Of a DNA stretch of 64,000 nt, positions 16,170 through 24,613 are shown piece by piece. Under the pieces are notes generated by a model that worked only from the letters and a program-made list of their open reading frames with translations, was not told the origin of the DNA and made no database searches. Positions within the stretch are counted from its first letter, which is position 1; every line of letters begins with the position of its first letter. A program made the position numbers and the translations under genes. This DNA is from UBA937 sp031549725 (GTDB lineage: Bacteria; Spirochaetota; Spirochaetia; Treponematales; Breznakiellaceae): assembly GCA_031549725.1 (NCBI GenBank), contig JAVBPH010000034.1, forward strand, positions 55,195-119,194, in the 5' to 3' direction.

Positions 16170-17678
16170 ATGACCGTATTTTTAGTGAAACCCCATCCTC
16201 CGGAAGAAATCTTGAATCAATCCTGTCCTGTACCGGAAAAATACAAATATGCCTGGGAGCCGGTTTCCCTGAAAATAATATCCTTCCTTATTAAAAGGGA
16301 TTTTCCCGATGCGGAAACGCAGGTTTGGCATCTTATAAAAACGGATGATGACCAGCTTCTGCTGGATGCGGTAGAAAAGGAGCAGCCGGATTTTGTTCTC
16401 TTTACGGAAATAGATGTCCTGGTAACCCAGATAAACATTCTGGCAAAACATATCAGGGAAATTAATTCTTCTACTATTATTCTTGTAGGAGGAAAGCAAA
16501 GTTCTGCATTGAGAAATGGGGATGCTTTTCCATTTAAAAATATTGATGCCGCTTTCCGGGGAGGCCCGGATGCGGTGCTGCAGTACATCCATCAAATCCG
16601 GAATCATGGGACACCGGATTTTATTAAAGGGTTGATCCGGGTTGATTCTCATGGAATAGTATCGGATGATAATTCATTCAGCGGGAGGTCACACCTGTAC
16701 CAGCCCTTCGATAATGTGGGGATGAGAAAAATACAAGTAGTAAACCAGCCGGGGGAAGCGTATATCCGTTTGCACCAATCCCACCCCTCTATACTGAATA
16801 GCGAAATCCGTACAAGCCCGGTCTATTCCGGCGAGGGCTGTCCTTATCAATGTATCTTCTGCCAGTCACCTATGGAGTTCGGTCATGAAAATACATCCTT
16901 GCCTGGTAATGTACATTCGGCTGCCCGGGAGATTGAATGGTTAATTAAAACGTATCATGTAAATAATTTTTTCTTTCTGGAACCAAACCTGAACCTGGAT
17001 CATTTACTGGAAATCTATACGGTTCTGGATTCGCTCGGGATTGATTATGCTTCTGTTTCCGGTTTTATCCGGGCCGGGGACATTGTGAAATACCACAGGA
17101 AAAATATCCTTGGAACATTAGCAAAAAAAGGTCTGCGCATCATTTCCTTGGGAATCGACATACCCGCGGACAGCCGGTTGGATGTTTATAAAAAATCCTT
17201 TTCCTTCAAAGACATGATGGAAGCCCTGGACTTATGCAGGGCCTACGGGATTATTGTTCTGGCTACTGCGGTGGGTGATCCGGACCTGCAAACGGATGAT
17301 TTCCGCAATCAATTGTCCATCATAAAATCCCTGCCCATTGCCGATATAGACATCCGGCTGGCTATCCCCATAAGAAATACAGAATATTTTCAGAAAAATA
17401 AAAAGTACATGCTATACCACCCAAACACTCAAAATAATTATTTTGACCGGCAAAATTACCGCTACCAGACCCTGCAGTTCCCGGGAAAGATAACTCCTGA
17501 TCAGACATATGCGCTGGTAAAAGAACTGTACCATACCTTCTTCTTTGATGATGACCATATCGGATATGTTGCGGATATGCTGGAACGTTTTCCGGATACG
17601 CTGCCTTTTTTCAGGAGGCAATACCAGGAGTTTTTGGATCATCCGGATTATTACAAAGCGAAGAAGTTGTTCAATTAA
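16170..17678 (+). CDS. Radical SAM protein with B12-binding-like N-terminal domain
   Basis: 502 residues. The N-terminal part (1-180) has the Rossmann-like layout of B12-binding radical SAM proteins (PDFVLFTEIDVLVTQINIL, STIILVGGKQSSALRNGDAF, then AFRGGPDAVLQYI). The canonical DxHxxG cobalamin motif is not visible, so B12 binding is doubtful. The radical SAM cluster motif is clear at about 230: GCPYQCIFCQSP (CxxxCxxC). A C-terminal SAM barrel follows (IISLGIDIPADSRLDVYKKSF, IVLATAVGDPDLQTDDF). It stands alone between an envelope operon and a small conserved gene. Reaction unknown; relatives modify peptides, lipids or cofactors. Confidence 0.85.
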   Translation: MTVFLVKPHPPEEILNQSCPVPEKYKYAWEPVSLKIISFLIKRDFPDAETQVWHLIKTDDDQLLLDAVEKEQPDFVLFTEIDVLVTQINILAKHIREINSSTIILVGGKQSSALRNGDAFPFKNIDAAFRGGPDAVLQYIHQIRNHGTPDFIKGLIRVDSHGIVSDDNSFSGRSHLYQPFDNVGMRKIQVVNQPGEAYIRLHQSHPSILNSEIRTSPVYSGEGCPYQCIFCQSPMEFGHENTSLPGNVHSAAREIEWLIKTYHVNNFFFLEPNLNLDHLLEIYTVLDSLGIDYASVSGFIRAGDIVKYHRKNILGTLAKKGLRIISLGIDIPADSRLDVYKKSFSFKDMMEALDLCRAYGIIVLATAVGDPDLQTDDFRNQLSIIKSLPIADIDIRLAIPIRNTEYFQKNKKYMLYHPNTQNNYFDRQNYRYQTLQFPGKITPDQTYALVKELYHTFFFDDDHIGYVADMLERFPDTLPFFRRQYQEFLDHPDYYKAKKLFN

Positions 17679-17704
17679 TAATATACTGATAAAATATGTT
17701 CCGG

Positions 17705-17725
17705 AAAATACCGCTATGGTATTTT
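17705..17725 (+). terminator. Hairpin downstream of radical SAM gene
   Basis: Perfect 8 bp stem AAAATACC (17705-17712) with GGTATTTT (17718-17725) and a 5-nt loop, 27 nt after the stop. The T-run is short (TTTT), so it is a weak terminator candidate. Confidence 0.5.
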
Positions 17726-17801
17726 AAAGAAGAAAAATTTTGACATATCCCGGGCTGGAAATAATTTTACAATTCAATATCTATATCTGTATATTATTAG
17801 T

Positions 17802-18095
17802 ATGACTGAAAAAATTATTGATTTGGATGAAGACCTTAAGAACATGGGCCCGGGGGAATTACTGGCCGAAATAAAGAAATTACGCAGGGGCATTCGAAAA
17901 CACCGTGACAGTACAGGCCATAACCTCTGCTGGTTTCATCCCGACTTATGGAATTTACTTCCTGAAAAATATGATATGAAAATATCGGTTCCTGACTGGC
18001 CGCAGTTTATGGAAGGCTGTGTCCGTTTCCGTAAGTCGTTGGATGATCAACTGCCTGGTACGCCCCGGACTAATGAGGAATTTAACTCGGAATAA
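17802..18095 (+). CDS. Small conserved protein of unknown function
   Basis: 97 residues with no signal peptide or membrane segment. The pattern LLAEIKKLRRGIRKHRDSTG followed by LCWFHPDLWNLLPEK and a PDWPQFMEGC block resembles a small conserved bacterial family (H-R-D-x-T-G-H...C-W-x-x-P-x-L-W...L-P-E) that I have seen only as hypothetical proteins. The conserved His, Cys and Trp residues suggest a functional site, but no activity is known to me. It is upstream of structured repeat copy 3 and the MacA gene on the same strand, but probably not co-transcribed with the efflux genes. Confidence 0.7.
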   Translation: MTEKIIDLDEDLKNMGPGELLAEIKKLRRGIRKHRDSTGHNLCWFHPDLWNLLPEKYDMKISVPDWPQFMEGCVRFRKSLDDQLPGTPRTNEEFNSE

Positions 18096-18249
18096 ATATA
18101 TTCGAAAGATAAAAGAAAAATATTATATGAAAAAAACAGTATTGATTAAAAATATATATGGCATGCCAAAAAATAGTTTTGAAAAAAGTAATTTTCGATA
18201 TGACTGGGGCTATCGTATTAAATCCGGAAAACAACCTTTCCTTTATTTT

Positions 18250-18406
18250 CAGGCGGGTTTAATACCTTCTGCATGCTCTCACGTGCGAACTTTTGGGCGA
18301 TTCTTTGAAACAACAAAGAAATTGTTTTGCAGGGTATTAAACCCGCATAAAATCCATACCTTACAGAACCAACATACCCTGCTGATTTCGGCGGGGTATG
18401 TTGATT
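18250..18406 (+). repeat. Structured intergenic repeat, copy 3 (upstream of macA-like gene)
   Basis: Stem GCGGGTTTAATACC (18253-18266) pairs with GGTATTAAACCCGC (18333-18346). The inner AAACAA/TTGTTT hairpin, the TACCTTACAGAACCAACAT block and a 3' hairpin AACATACCC (18371-18379)/GGGTATGTT (18394-18402) follow. GCAGGGTAT (18329-18337) is perfectly complementary to ATACCCTGC (18374-18382), an alternative to both stems. It ends 24 nt before the macA-like start, so it lies in that gene's leader. Confidence 0.85.
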
Positions 18407-18429
18407 AGTTCAAGGGGTGAATTAAAAAA

Positions 18430-19623
18430 ATGATAGGCCAGAAACTGCGGGATTATTTAAAAAAACATAAAAAACTGTCCATATATGGAGCAATCCTGCT
18501 CGTGGTGCTTATATTGTTTTTTCTGATTTTAAAAAATCATATGGACAAAAACAAAATAACCTATATCACCGAACCTGTAAAAAAACAAAACGTCCAGAAA
18601 ATTGTGAATGCCAGCGGGGAAGTAAGGGCTATAAATCTGGTAACCGTCGGTGCCCAGGCTTCCGGGAAGATCGAGAAATTATATGTTGTGATTGGCCAGG
18701 AAGTAAAGGAAGGTGACCTGATTGCTGAAATCGATTCAATGACCCAGCAAAACGATGTGGATACCAATAAAGCAAAGGTAACCAGTTATAAAACCCAGCT
18801 TGATGTTTCAAAAATATCCATGGAGATTGCACGAAAACAGTATGTCCGGCTGCAGGATCTGAGGGAGCAGAACGCGGCGTCCGCGGAAGAATTGGAAAAC
18901 GCCCAGAATTCATATGAGACCGCAAGATCAAATGTCACCCAAATAGAAAGTTCCTTGAAAGAGGCCCAGATAGCGTTAAGTACCGCGGAAACAAACTTGG
19001 GGTATACAAAAATAACGGCTCCGCTCAAGGGAACCATTGTTTCTCTTCCGGTACAGCAGGGCCAAACGGTAAACGCGGCAATGAACACCCCGACCATCGT
19101 CCAGATTGCCGATTTGAGTACCATGGAAATACTAATTGAAATTTCGGAGGGGGATATCCGCGGCATAAATCCCGGCCTCCGGGTTACCTATGCAATCCTG
19201 GCGGATATAAGCCATAACTATGATACGACTCTGAAGTCCATTGATCCCGGTCTGACATTGCTTTCCCAGGGAACCTATACGGGATTCGTCGGGTCCACCG
19301 AGGCTATCTATTATTATGGCAGATTGGTTGTTCCGAACGATGATGGAAATTTAAGGATTGGCATGACCACACAAAACGAAATTTATGTGGAGCATGCCGA
19401 CAATGTACTCACCGTACCCTTAACCGCAATCAGGGAAGACGGAAGCAGGAAATATGTGGAAGTTCTGGTAAAGAAAAAAGTACAGCAGCGGAATATTGAA
19501 ACCGGAATATCCGACGGCCTGAATGTGGAAATCAAAAGCGGTGTTATGGAAGGTGAAAATGTAATCACCGCCCGGATGTCCGCATCCGGATTAGCGGGAA
19601 ACTCCGCAGGCAGGGGCTTCTAG
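18430..19623 (+). CDS. MacA-type periplasmic adaptor of tripartite efflux pump
   Basis: Membrane fusion protein of the HlyD/MacA family, 397 residues. There is one N-terminal membrane anchor (LSIYGAILLVVLILFFLIL), a lipoyl/barrel-sandwich half (VTVGAQASGKIEKLYV...GQEVKEGDLIAEID), a long alpha-hairpin coiled coil (about 100-190, AEELENAQNSYETARSNVTQ), the second lipoyl half (TKITAPLKGTIVSLPVQQGQ) and C-terminal beta domains. It links the inner-membrane MacB-type transporter to the outer-membrane channel encoded next. A ribosome site (AAGGGGTGA) precedes ATG. It is the first gene of a three-gene operon behind repeat copy 3. Confidence 0.93.
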   Translation: MIGQKLRDYLKKHKKLSIYGAILLVVLILFFLILKNHMDKNKITYITEPVKKQNVQKIVNASGEVRAINLVTVGAQASGKIEKLYVVIGQEVKEGDLIAEIDSMTQQNDVDTNKAKVTSYKTQLDVSKISMEIARKQYVRLQDLREQNAASAEELENAQNSYETARSNVTQIESSLKEAQIALSTAETNLGYTKITAPLKGTIVSLPVQQGQTVNAAMNTPTIVQIADLSTMEILIEISEGDIRGINPGLRVTYAILADISHNYDTTLKSIDPGLTLLSQGTYTGFVGSTEAIYYYGRLVVPNDDGNLRIGMTTQNEIYVEHADNVLTVPLTAIREDGSRKYVEVLVKKKVQQRNIETGISDGLNVEIKSGVMEGENVITARMSASGLAGNSAGRGF

Positions 19624-19624
19624 A

Positions 19625-21565
19625 ATGAACATTATCGAATTGCACAAAATAAATAAATTCTTCAGCCAAGGTGAAAACAAGGTGCATATTCTTAAGGACA
19701 TCAACCTGGCAGTGGAAAAGGGTGACTTTGTCGCCATCATCGGGCAATCAGGATCAGGGAAATCAACCTTGATGAACATTATTGGCTGCCTGGATGTACC
19801 CACATCGGGGACTTATAAAATCAACGGCACCGAAGTTGAGGGAATGGGGAAGGATCAGCTGGCGGAACTAAGATGCAGAACATTTGGGTTTATTTTCCAA
19901 AGATACAATCTTCTTACAAATTTAAAAGCCCGGGAAAATGCCGCCCTTCCCGGGGTTTATTCGGGTTACAACGCTGAAGACAGGAATAAAAGGGCTGAGG
20001 AACTTTTGAAGAGTTTGGATATGGAGGATAGATTAAACAACAAACCCAACGAACTTTCCGGGGGACAGCAGCAGAGGGTCAGTATTGCCCGGGCATTGAT
20101 GAACGGAGGGGAGATTATTCTTGCGGATGAACCGACCGGAGCCCTGGATTCCAAAAGCGGCGAAAACGTTATGGGGATCATCAAGAAAGTGCATCAATTG
20201 GGGCATACTATTATCCTGGTCACCCATGACAGTAAAATAGCCAGCCAGGCCAGCAGGCAAATTGAAATTAAGGACGGTCAAATCATTTCGGATATAAGGA
20301 AATCTTCGGAAATCCATGAACTCAAAGGTGAAACCCGGACTATTAAAAGAAGTAAGAAGGATGCAATCAAATACAGGTTTCTGGAATCGCTCAATATGTC
20401 CATCCATGCTATTTTATCCAACAAAATGCGTTCGCTCCTGACCATGCTGGGCATAATCATTGGTATTGCCTCGGTGGTTTCCGTGGTCGCCCTGGGAAAT
20501 GCATCCCAGAGAAAGATTATGGAAGAGATCAGTTCCATGGGGACGAATACCATAGACATCTATCCCGGGACGGGTTTTGGGGATATGCGTTCAGGGAAAA
20601 TTAAAACATTGAAAGTCAGTGATTCGGATTATCTGAAAAAAGAAAACTTTGTTGATAACTCAACCCCAAACGTGTCGGTAAACGGTACCCTGGTTTACGA
20701 GAATTATTCCTTAACTGCCCAACTGAGCGGGGTAGGGTCGGAATATTTTGATGTGAAAGGAAAAAAAATTGCATTGGGACGTATTTTTTCCCATGACGAG
20801 GTCAATAAAACCGAATCGGTTGCTGTGATCGATGACAACACCCGGAACCAGGTTTTTTCGAATACCCCAAACCCGATAGGTGCAATCATCATGTTCAATA
20901 AAAAGCCGCTGAAAGTAATTGGTATAACGGAAAAAGAAAACAGTATTGGGCCAATGGGAAACCTTATGGTCATATGGACACCGTATACAACGGCTATGTA
21001 CAAAATCAGCGGAACCAGGGATATTAATTCCATCACCGTTAAAATATCCGATAATGTCAATTCCCAGGTGGCGGAAGGAAGCATTGTAACTATTTTAACA
21101 GCACTGCATGGGAAAAGAGATTTTTTTACAATCAACAGCGATAGCATCAAACAAACCATCGAAAATACCACAAATACCATGAAACTGCTGATTGCCAGTA
21201 TCGCGGTGATCTCCCTAATTGTAGGCGGTATTGGTGTGATGAATATAATGCTGGTCTCCGTAACCGAGCGGACCCGGGAAATCGGTATCCGCATGGCTAT
21301 AGGCGCAAAACAAATGGACATCCTCCAGCAGTTTCTGATAGAAGCAGTTATTATCTGTATTATCGGCGGTATTTTAGGGGTGGTATTATCCTTACTGATC
21401 GGCGCCCTGTTTAATTCGCTTTCGGCAAACTTTGGCATGGATTTTTCAACAACTTCAATTGTTTTGGCATTATTTTTTTCCACCGCCATTGGAATAATAT
21501 TCGGTTATATGCCGGCAAAAAATGCATCCAACCTTAACCCAATCGATGCATTATCGAGTGAATGA
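19625..21565 (+). CDS. MacB-type ABC exporter (ATPase fused to permease)
   Basis: 646 residues, the usual MacB length. The N-terminal nucleotide-binding domain has Walker A GQSGSGKST (about 39-47), signature LSGGQQQRVSIARAL and Walker B ILADEPTGALDS. It is followed by a transmembrane segment near 270, a large periplasmic MacB_PCD domain (about 290-510) and three more membrane segments of the FtsX type (LIASIAVISLIVGGIGVMNIMLV and following). It uses ATP to drive export from the periplasm through the adaptor and outer-membrane channel; substrates may be toxins, peptides or antibiotics. The start is 1 nt after the adaptor stop, and the stop overlaps closely with the next gene. Confidence 0.94.
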   Translation: MNIIELHKINKFFSQGENKVHILKDINLAVEKGDFVAIIGQSGSGKSTLMNIIGCLDVPTSGTYKINGTEVEGMGKDQLAELRCRTFGFIFQRYNLLTNLKARENAALPGVYSGYNAEDRNKRAEELLKSLDMEDRLNNKPNELSGGQQQRVSIARALMNGGEIILADEPTGALDSKSGENVMGIIKKVHQLGHTIILVTHDSKIASQASRQIEIKDGQIISDIRKSSEIHELKGETRTIKRSKKDAIKYRFLESLNMSIHAILSNKMRSLLTMLGIIIGIASVVSVVALGNASQRKIMEEISSMGTNTIDIYPGTGFGDMRSGKIKTLKVSDSDYLKKENFVDNSTPNVSVNGTLVYENYSLTAQLSGVGSEYFDVKGKKIALGRIFSHDEVNKTESVAVIDDNTRNQVFSNTPNPIGAIIMFNKKPLKVIGITEKENSIGPMGNLMVIWTPYTTAMYKISGTRDINSITVKISDNVNSQVAEGSIVTILTALHGKRDFFTINSDSIKQTIENTTNTMKLLIASIAVISLIVGGIGVMNIMLVSVTERTREIGIRMAIGAKQMDILQQFLIEAVIICIIGGILGVVLSLLIGALFNSLSANFGMDFSTTSIVLALFFSTAIGIIFGYMPAKNASNLNPIDALSSE

Positions 21566-21566
21566 T

Positions 21567-22964
21567 ATGAAAAAAATCCGGATATTGAAATGCCTGTTGC
21601 TTTTAGTTCTTTTCATTCCTGCAGGATGTGTCTCAAAAAAATACCAGCCCCAGGATGTGTCCGACATATTTGGATACACCGAAGAAACAAAAGAACAGTA
21701 TGTTGCGGATGAGGAATGGTGGAAACAGTACAATAACATATCGATTAATCATTTGATCGAAATTGCTTTGGCCAGAAACCCGGATTATTTAAAAGCTGCC
21801 ATCAATATTAATACGGAACTTTATAATCTGAGTTTGAAGACCTCGGACCTGTTTCCCACACTGGACAGCACCCTGAGTGCATCCTCCCAAAGGGCGATTT
21901 ATAAAAGTGATTCCTTTGCAAATACCTTTACCGGGGAGCTGGGGTTAAAATATGAAATTGATCTTTACGGTAAAATCAGAAACGCCAGGTCCGCCCAGGA
22001 ATTTGAATATAAGGCAACCATTATGGATCAGGCCACGGCCAAATTCAGTCTGATTTACAGTGTTATCGATTTGTACTTCAACATGGAGTATCTGGAAAAT
22101 GCAATTCTGCTGACAAGGGAAAATATACTTGCATATGAAAATATAGAACAAATCACCGAAAGCCAGTACCTTACGGGAAAGACGGATGGTCTGGAATTGT
22201 TTCAGGCAAAACAAAACCGGGTTTTGGAACAGAAAAGCCTTCTGGACCTGGAAACACAATTCAGGAATCTGGAACAAAGCCTCAGGAATATTTTAAACAT
22301 AAAACCCGGGGAGGATCTGGCCATAGAGTTCTCTAATATTCTGGATCAAACGATCCTGAATGTGGACGTGGATGTTCCCTTATCGGTCCTGGCCAACCGG
22401 CCGGATCTTATTGCAAGTCAATACCGGCTGGAAGAAGCATTTCAGGGTTTAAAGGCGGAAGAAAAGGAATGGTTTCCCAGCATTTCATTAAGCGGGGCAA
22501 TCAATACAACTTCGGATAAAGCCTCCACCACATTTAACTTTCCTTATATACTTGGTACCGTCTCTGTTTCCCTGCCGTTCCTTGACTGGAACAGGGTTAA
22601 GAATAACGTCAGGATTTCAGAAGCGGAATACCAGCTTGTATTGGTTGAGTTTAATGATACCCTTAACCAGGCATTAAATGAAGTAGCGTACTACTATTTT
22701 GCCTATTTGAAATCAGTTGAGATTTATGAAAAAATCCAGGAGGCCTGTGATGCGGCTGAAAAAATCACCATGTATTATGACCGGCGGTATAATGCGGGGA
22801 AAGCTGAATTTTCAGACTTGCTCGGGGCGATTAATAGTGAAAATTCATCAAAAATGAATCTTATTCAGCAGAAATACCAGGTCATCACATATGAAAACTA
22901 TATATATAAAGCAATGGCCGGGAAATATTCTGCTGCGGATAGTTTTCCAGGGGTAATTCCGTAA
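21567..22964 (+). CDS. TolC-family outer-membrane efflux lipoprotein
   Basis: 465 residues from ATG 21567 (MKKIRILKCLLLLV), 1 nt past the MacB stop; an earlier in-frame start lies within macB and would bury the signal peptide. The lipobox FIPAGC gives an acylated Cys near residue 21, as in NodT/CusC-type channels. Two repeated long alpha-helical hairpins form the OEP domains (DLYFNMEYLENAILLTRENI...ESQYLTGKTDGLELFQAKQN and the later EIYEKIQEACDAAEKITMYY). It completes the tripartite pump as the outer-membrane conduit. Confidence 0.92.
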   Translation: MKKIRILKCLLLLVLFIPAGCVSKKYQPQDVSDIFGYTEETKEQYVADEEWWKQYNNISINHLIEIALARNPDYLKAAININTELYNLSLKTSDLFPTLDSTLSASSQRAIYKSDSFANTFTGELGLKYEIDLYGKIRNARSAQEFEYKATIMDQATAKFSLIYSVIDLYFNMEYLENAILLTRENILAYENIEQITESQYLTGKTDGLELFQAKQNRVLEQKSLLDLETQFRNLEQSLRNILNIKPGEDLAIEFSNILDQTILNVDVDVPLSVLANRPDLIASQYRLEEAFQGLKAEEKEWFPSISLSGAINTTSDKASTTFNFPYILGTVSVSLPFLDWNRVKNNVRISEAEYQLVLVEFNDTLNQALNEVAYYYFAYLKSVEIYEKIQEACDAAEKITMYYDRRYNAGKAEFSDLLGAINSENSSKMNLIQQKYQVITYENYIYKAMAGKYSAADSFPGVIP

Positions 22965-23046
22965 TAACATACAAAATCCTACACTTCTTTGAATATTAGG
23001 TTATTCTGATTTCATCCTTTCTGTGTTTTATTCATTAAAGGAATCC

Positions 23047-24588
23047 TTACAGGACAACCGCAAAAATCCTGAGCAGCGATTCGGCGGGTTTTATATACCA
23101 GGGCCGGTGGTTCCACTCTTCTAAATTGATCTCTTCGGAAATGGCGAAGATTTCCAGCATATCCGCCTTGATATCCTTCAGGACATCATCGCCGCAGATC
23201 CAGACAGCGTTCTCAAAATGAACATAAAAACTCCGGAAGTCCATATTAATACTTCCGATAACAGCATGTTCATCATCACTGATAACCGTTTTTGCATGGA
23301 TATACCCTGGGGTGTATTCGTAAATCCTGACCCCTGCTTCCAATAATTCCCGGTAATTTGACCGGGTTACCATGTGGACATACCAATGATCCGGAATCTT
23401 CGGTGTGATGATCCGCACGTCAATGCCGCCCTGCGCGGCGGTACACAGAATCTCGGTCATGGTATTATTGATAACCAGGTAAGGAGTGGTAATATAAACA
23501 TAGTCTTCGGCGCCGCTTATCATGTTCCGGTACAGGACTTCCGCCGGATTATCCGGGTTGTTTACGGGACCATCGGTAAAGGGCTGGAAAAAACCATGGT
23601 CTTCAACTGCTCCGGTAAATATGGACCGGAAACGTCCGTAGTCCTCTTCTTCCCTGGTTTCCGCTTCCCACATCTGAAGGAATGTTACCGTGAGGCTCCA
23701 CACCGCATCCCCCTCAAGACGGATGGCCGTATCCTTCCAGTGGCCATACTTCTGATCCAGATTGGCATATTCATCAGCAATATTTGTTCCTCCGGTATAT
23801 CCGATAATGCCGTCTATAACCGTTATCTTCTGGTGGTTCCGGTAATTGATATAAAGATTGGAAATCCATTTATGAACCGGGTTAAACCGGATCGCCTGGA
23901 TGCCATAACTCTGAAGTGTTTTGATTAGGTTGTCCGGTGCGGTGACAATACTCCCAAGGTCATCAAACATAAGCCGTACTTCCACTCCCCGGGAGGCTTT
24001 CAGAATAAGGACCTCCAGGATGCGGTCCCATAGTATTCCGTCGTTGAGGATGAAGTATTCCAGAAATATAAAACGTTCCGCTTTTTCCATGTCCTGGATC
24101 ATAGCATCAAACTGATGTTCCCCCAGGGGGAAATATCTGCATTGCGTTTTTTGGTAAACCGGAAAATGTTTGCGTTCGAGGTATGCGGAAATACGATGCC
24201 GGTATGGATGTTCCTTTCCTAATTCTTCTCTGACCGCTTCATCCTGGAACAGAAAGGTATTTCCCCGGTTAATAGCGGCAAGGGTCCGGCGGTTCCTTCT
24301 TCCATTGGTATCGGAACGCCCCCAGAGAATATAGAGGATATGCCCTGAAACCGGGAGGAGAAAAATTATAATGATCCAGGCAATTGTATAGGATGAGTTT
24401 TTGTTTTTACTTACCATCCTGATAATTTCGAGAACCGCCGCCATCTCAATGATGATGTATGCATATATGGCCTGGTACATCAGGGTCCGGGCAAGAAAAA
24501 AGACCAGGAACAGTTGAAGCAGGATAACAACTGCTGCTAAGGAAATCCGCAGTATCCCTGAAATTTTGCGTTCTGCCCCTGCTTCCAT
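23047..24588 (-). CDS. cls: Cardiolipin synthase (phospholipase D type)
   Basis: 513 residues, the usual length of bacterial Cls. Two or three N-terminal membrane segments (AAVVILLQLFLVFFLARTL, IAWIIIIFLLPVSGHILYIL) are followed by two HKD catalytic motifs: NHQKITVIDGIIGYTGGTNIADEY at about 250 and YIHAKTVISDDEHAVIGSINMD at about 440. It joins two phosphatidylglycerol molecules, or phosphatidylglycerol and another lipid, at the inner membrane. GGGGAG precedes the ATG. It lies 25 nt downstream of the Ca-ATPase stop on the same strand, so the two may be co-transcribed. Confidence 0.94.
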   Translation of the reverse strand: MEAGAERKISGILRISLAAVVILLQLFLVFFLARTLMYQAIYAYIIIEMAAVLEIIRMVSKNKNSSYTIAWIIIIFLLPVSGHILYILWGRSDTNGRRNRRTLAAINRGNTFLFQDEAVREELGKEHPYRHRISAYLERKHFPVYQKTQCRYFPLGEHQFDAMIQDMEKAERFIFLEYFILNDGILWDRILEVLILKASRGVEVRLMFDDLGSIVTAPDNLIKTLQSYGIQAIRFNPVHKWISNLYINYRNHQKITVIDGIIGYTGGTNIADEYANLDQKYGHWKDTAIRLEGDAVWSLTVTFLQMWEAETREEEDYGRFRSIFTGAVEDHGFFQPFTDGPVNNPDNPAEVLYRNMISGAEDYVYITTPYLVINNTMTEILCTAAQGGIDVRIITPKIPDHWYVHMVTRSNYRELLEAGVRIYEYTPGYIHAKTVISDDEHAVIGSINMDFRSFYVHFENAVWICGDDVLKDIKADMLEIFAISEEINLEEWNHRPWYIKPAESLLRIFAVVL

Positions 24589-24613
24589 GGAGTACTCCCC
24601 TGGTTAAAATATA

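Noticed and set aside
18127..18249. Possible small peptide gene (MKKTVLIKNIYGMPKNS...) before repeat copy 3
   Set aside because: No ribosome site and no recognisable domain; the frame simply runs into the repeat.
20704..21489. 261-codon minus-strand frame inside the MacB gene
   Set aside because: Shadow of the hydrophobic macB sequence; the plus strand has a full set of ABC and FtsX motifs.
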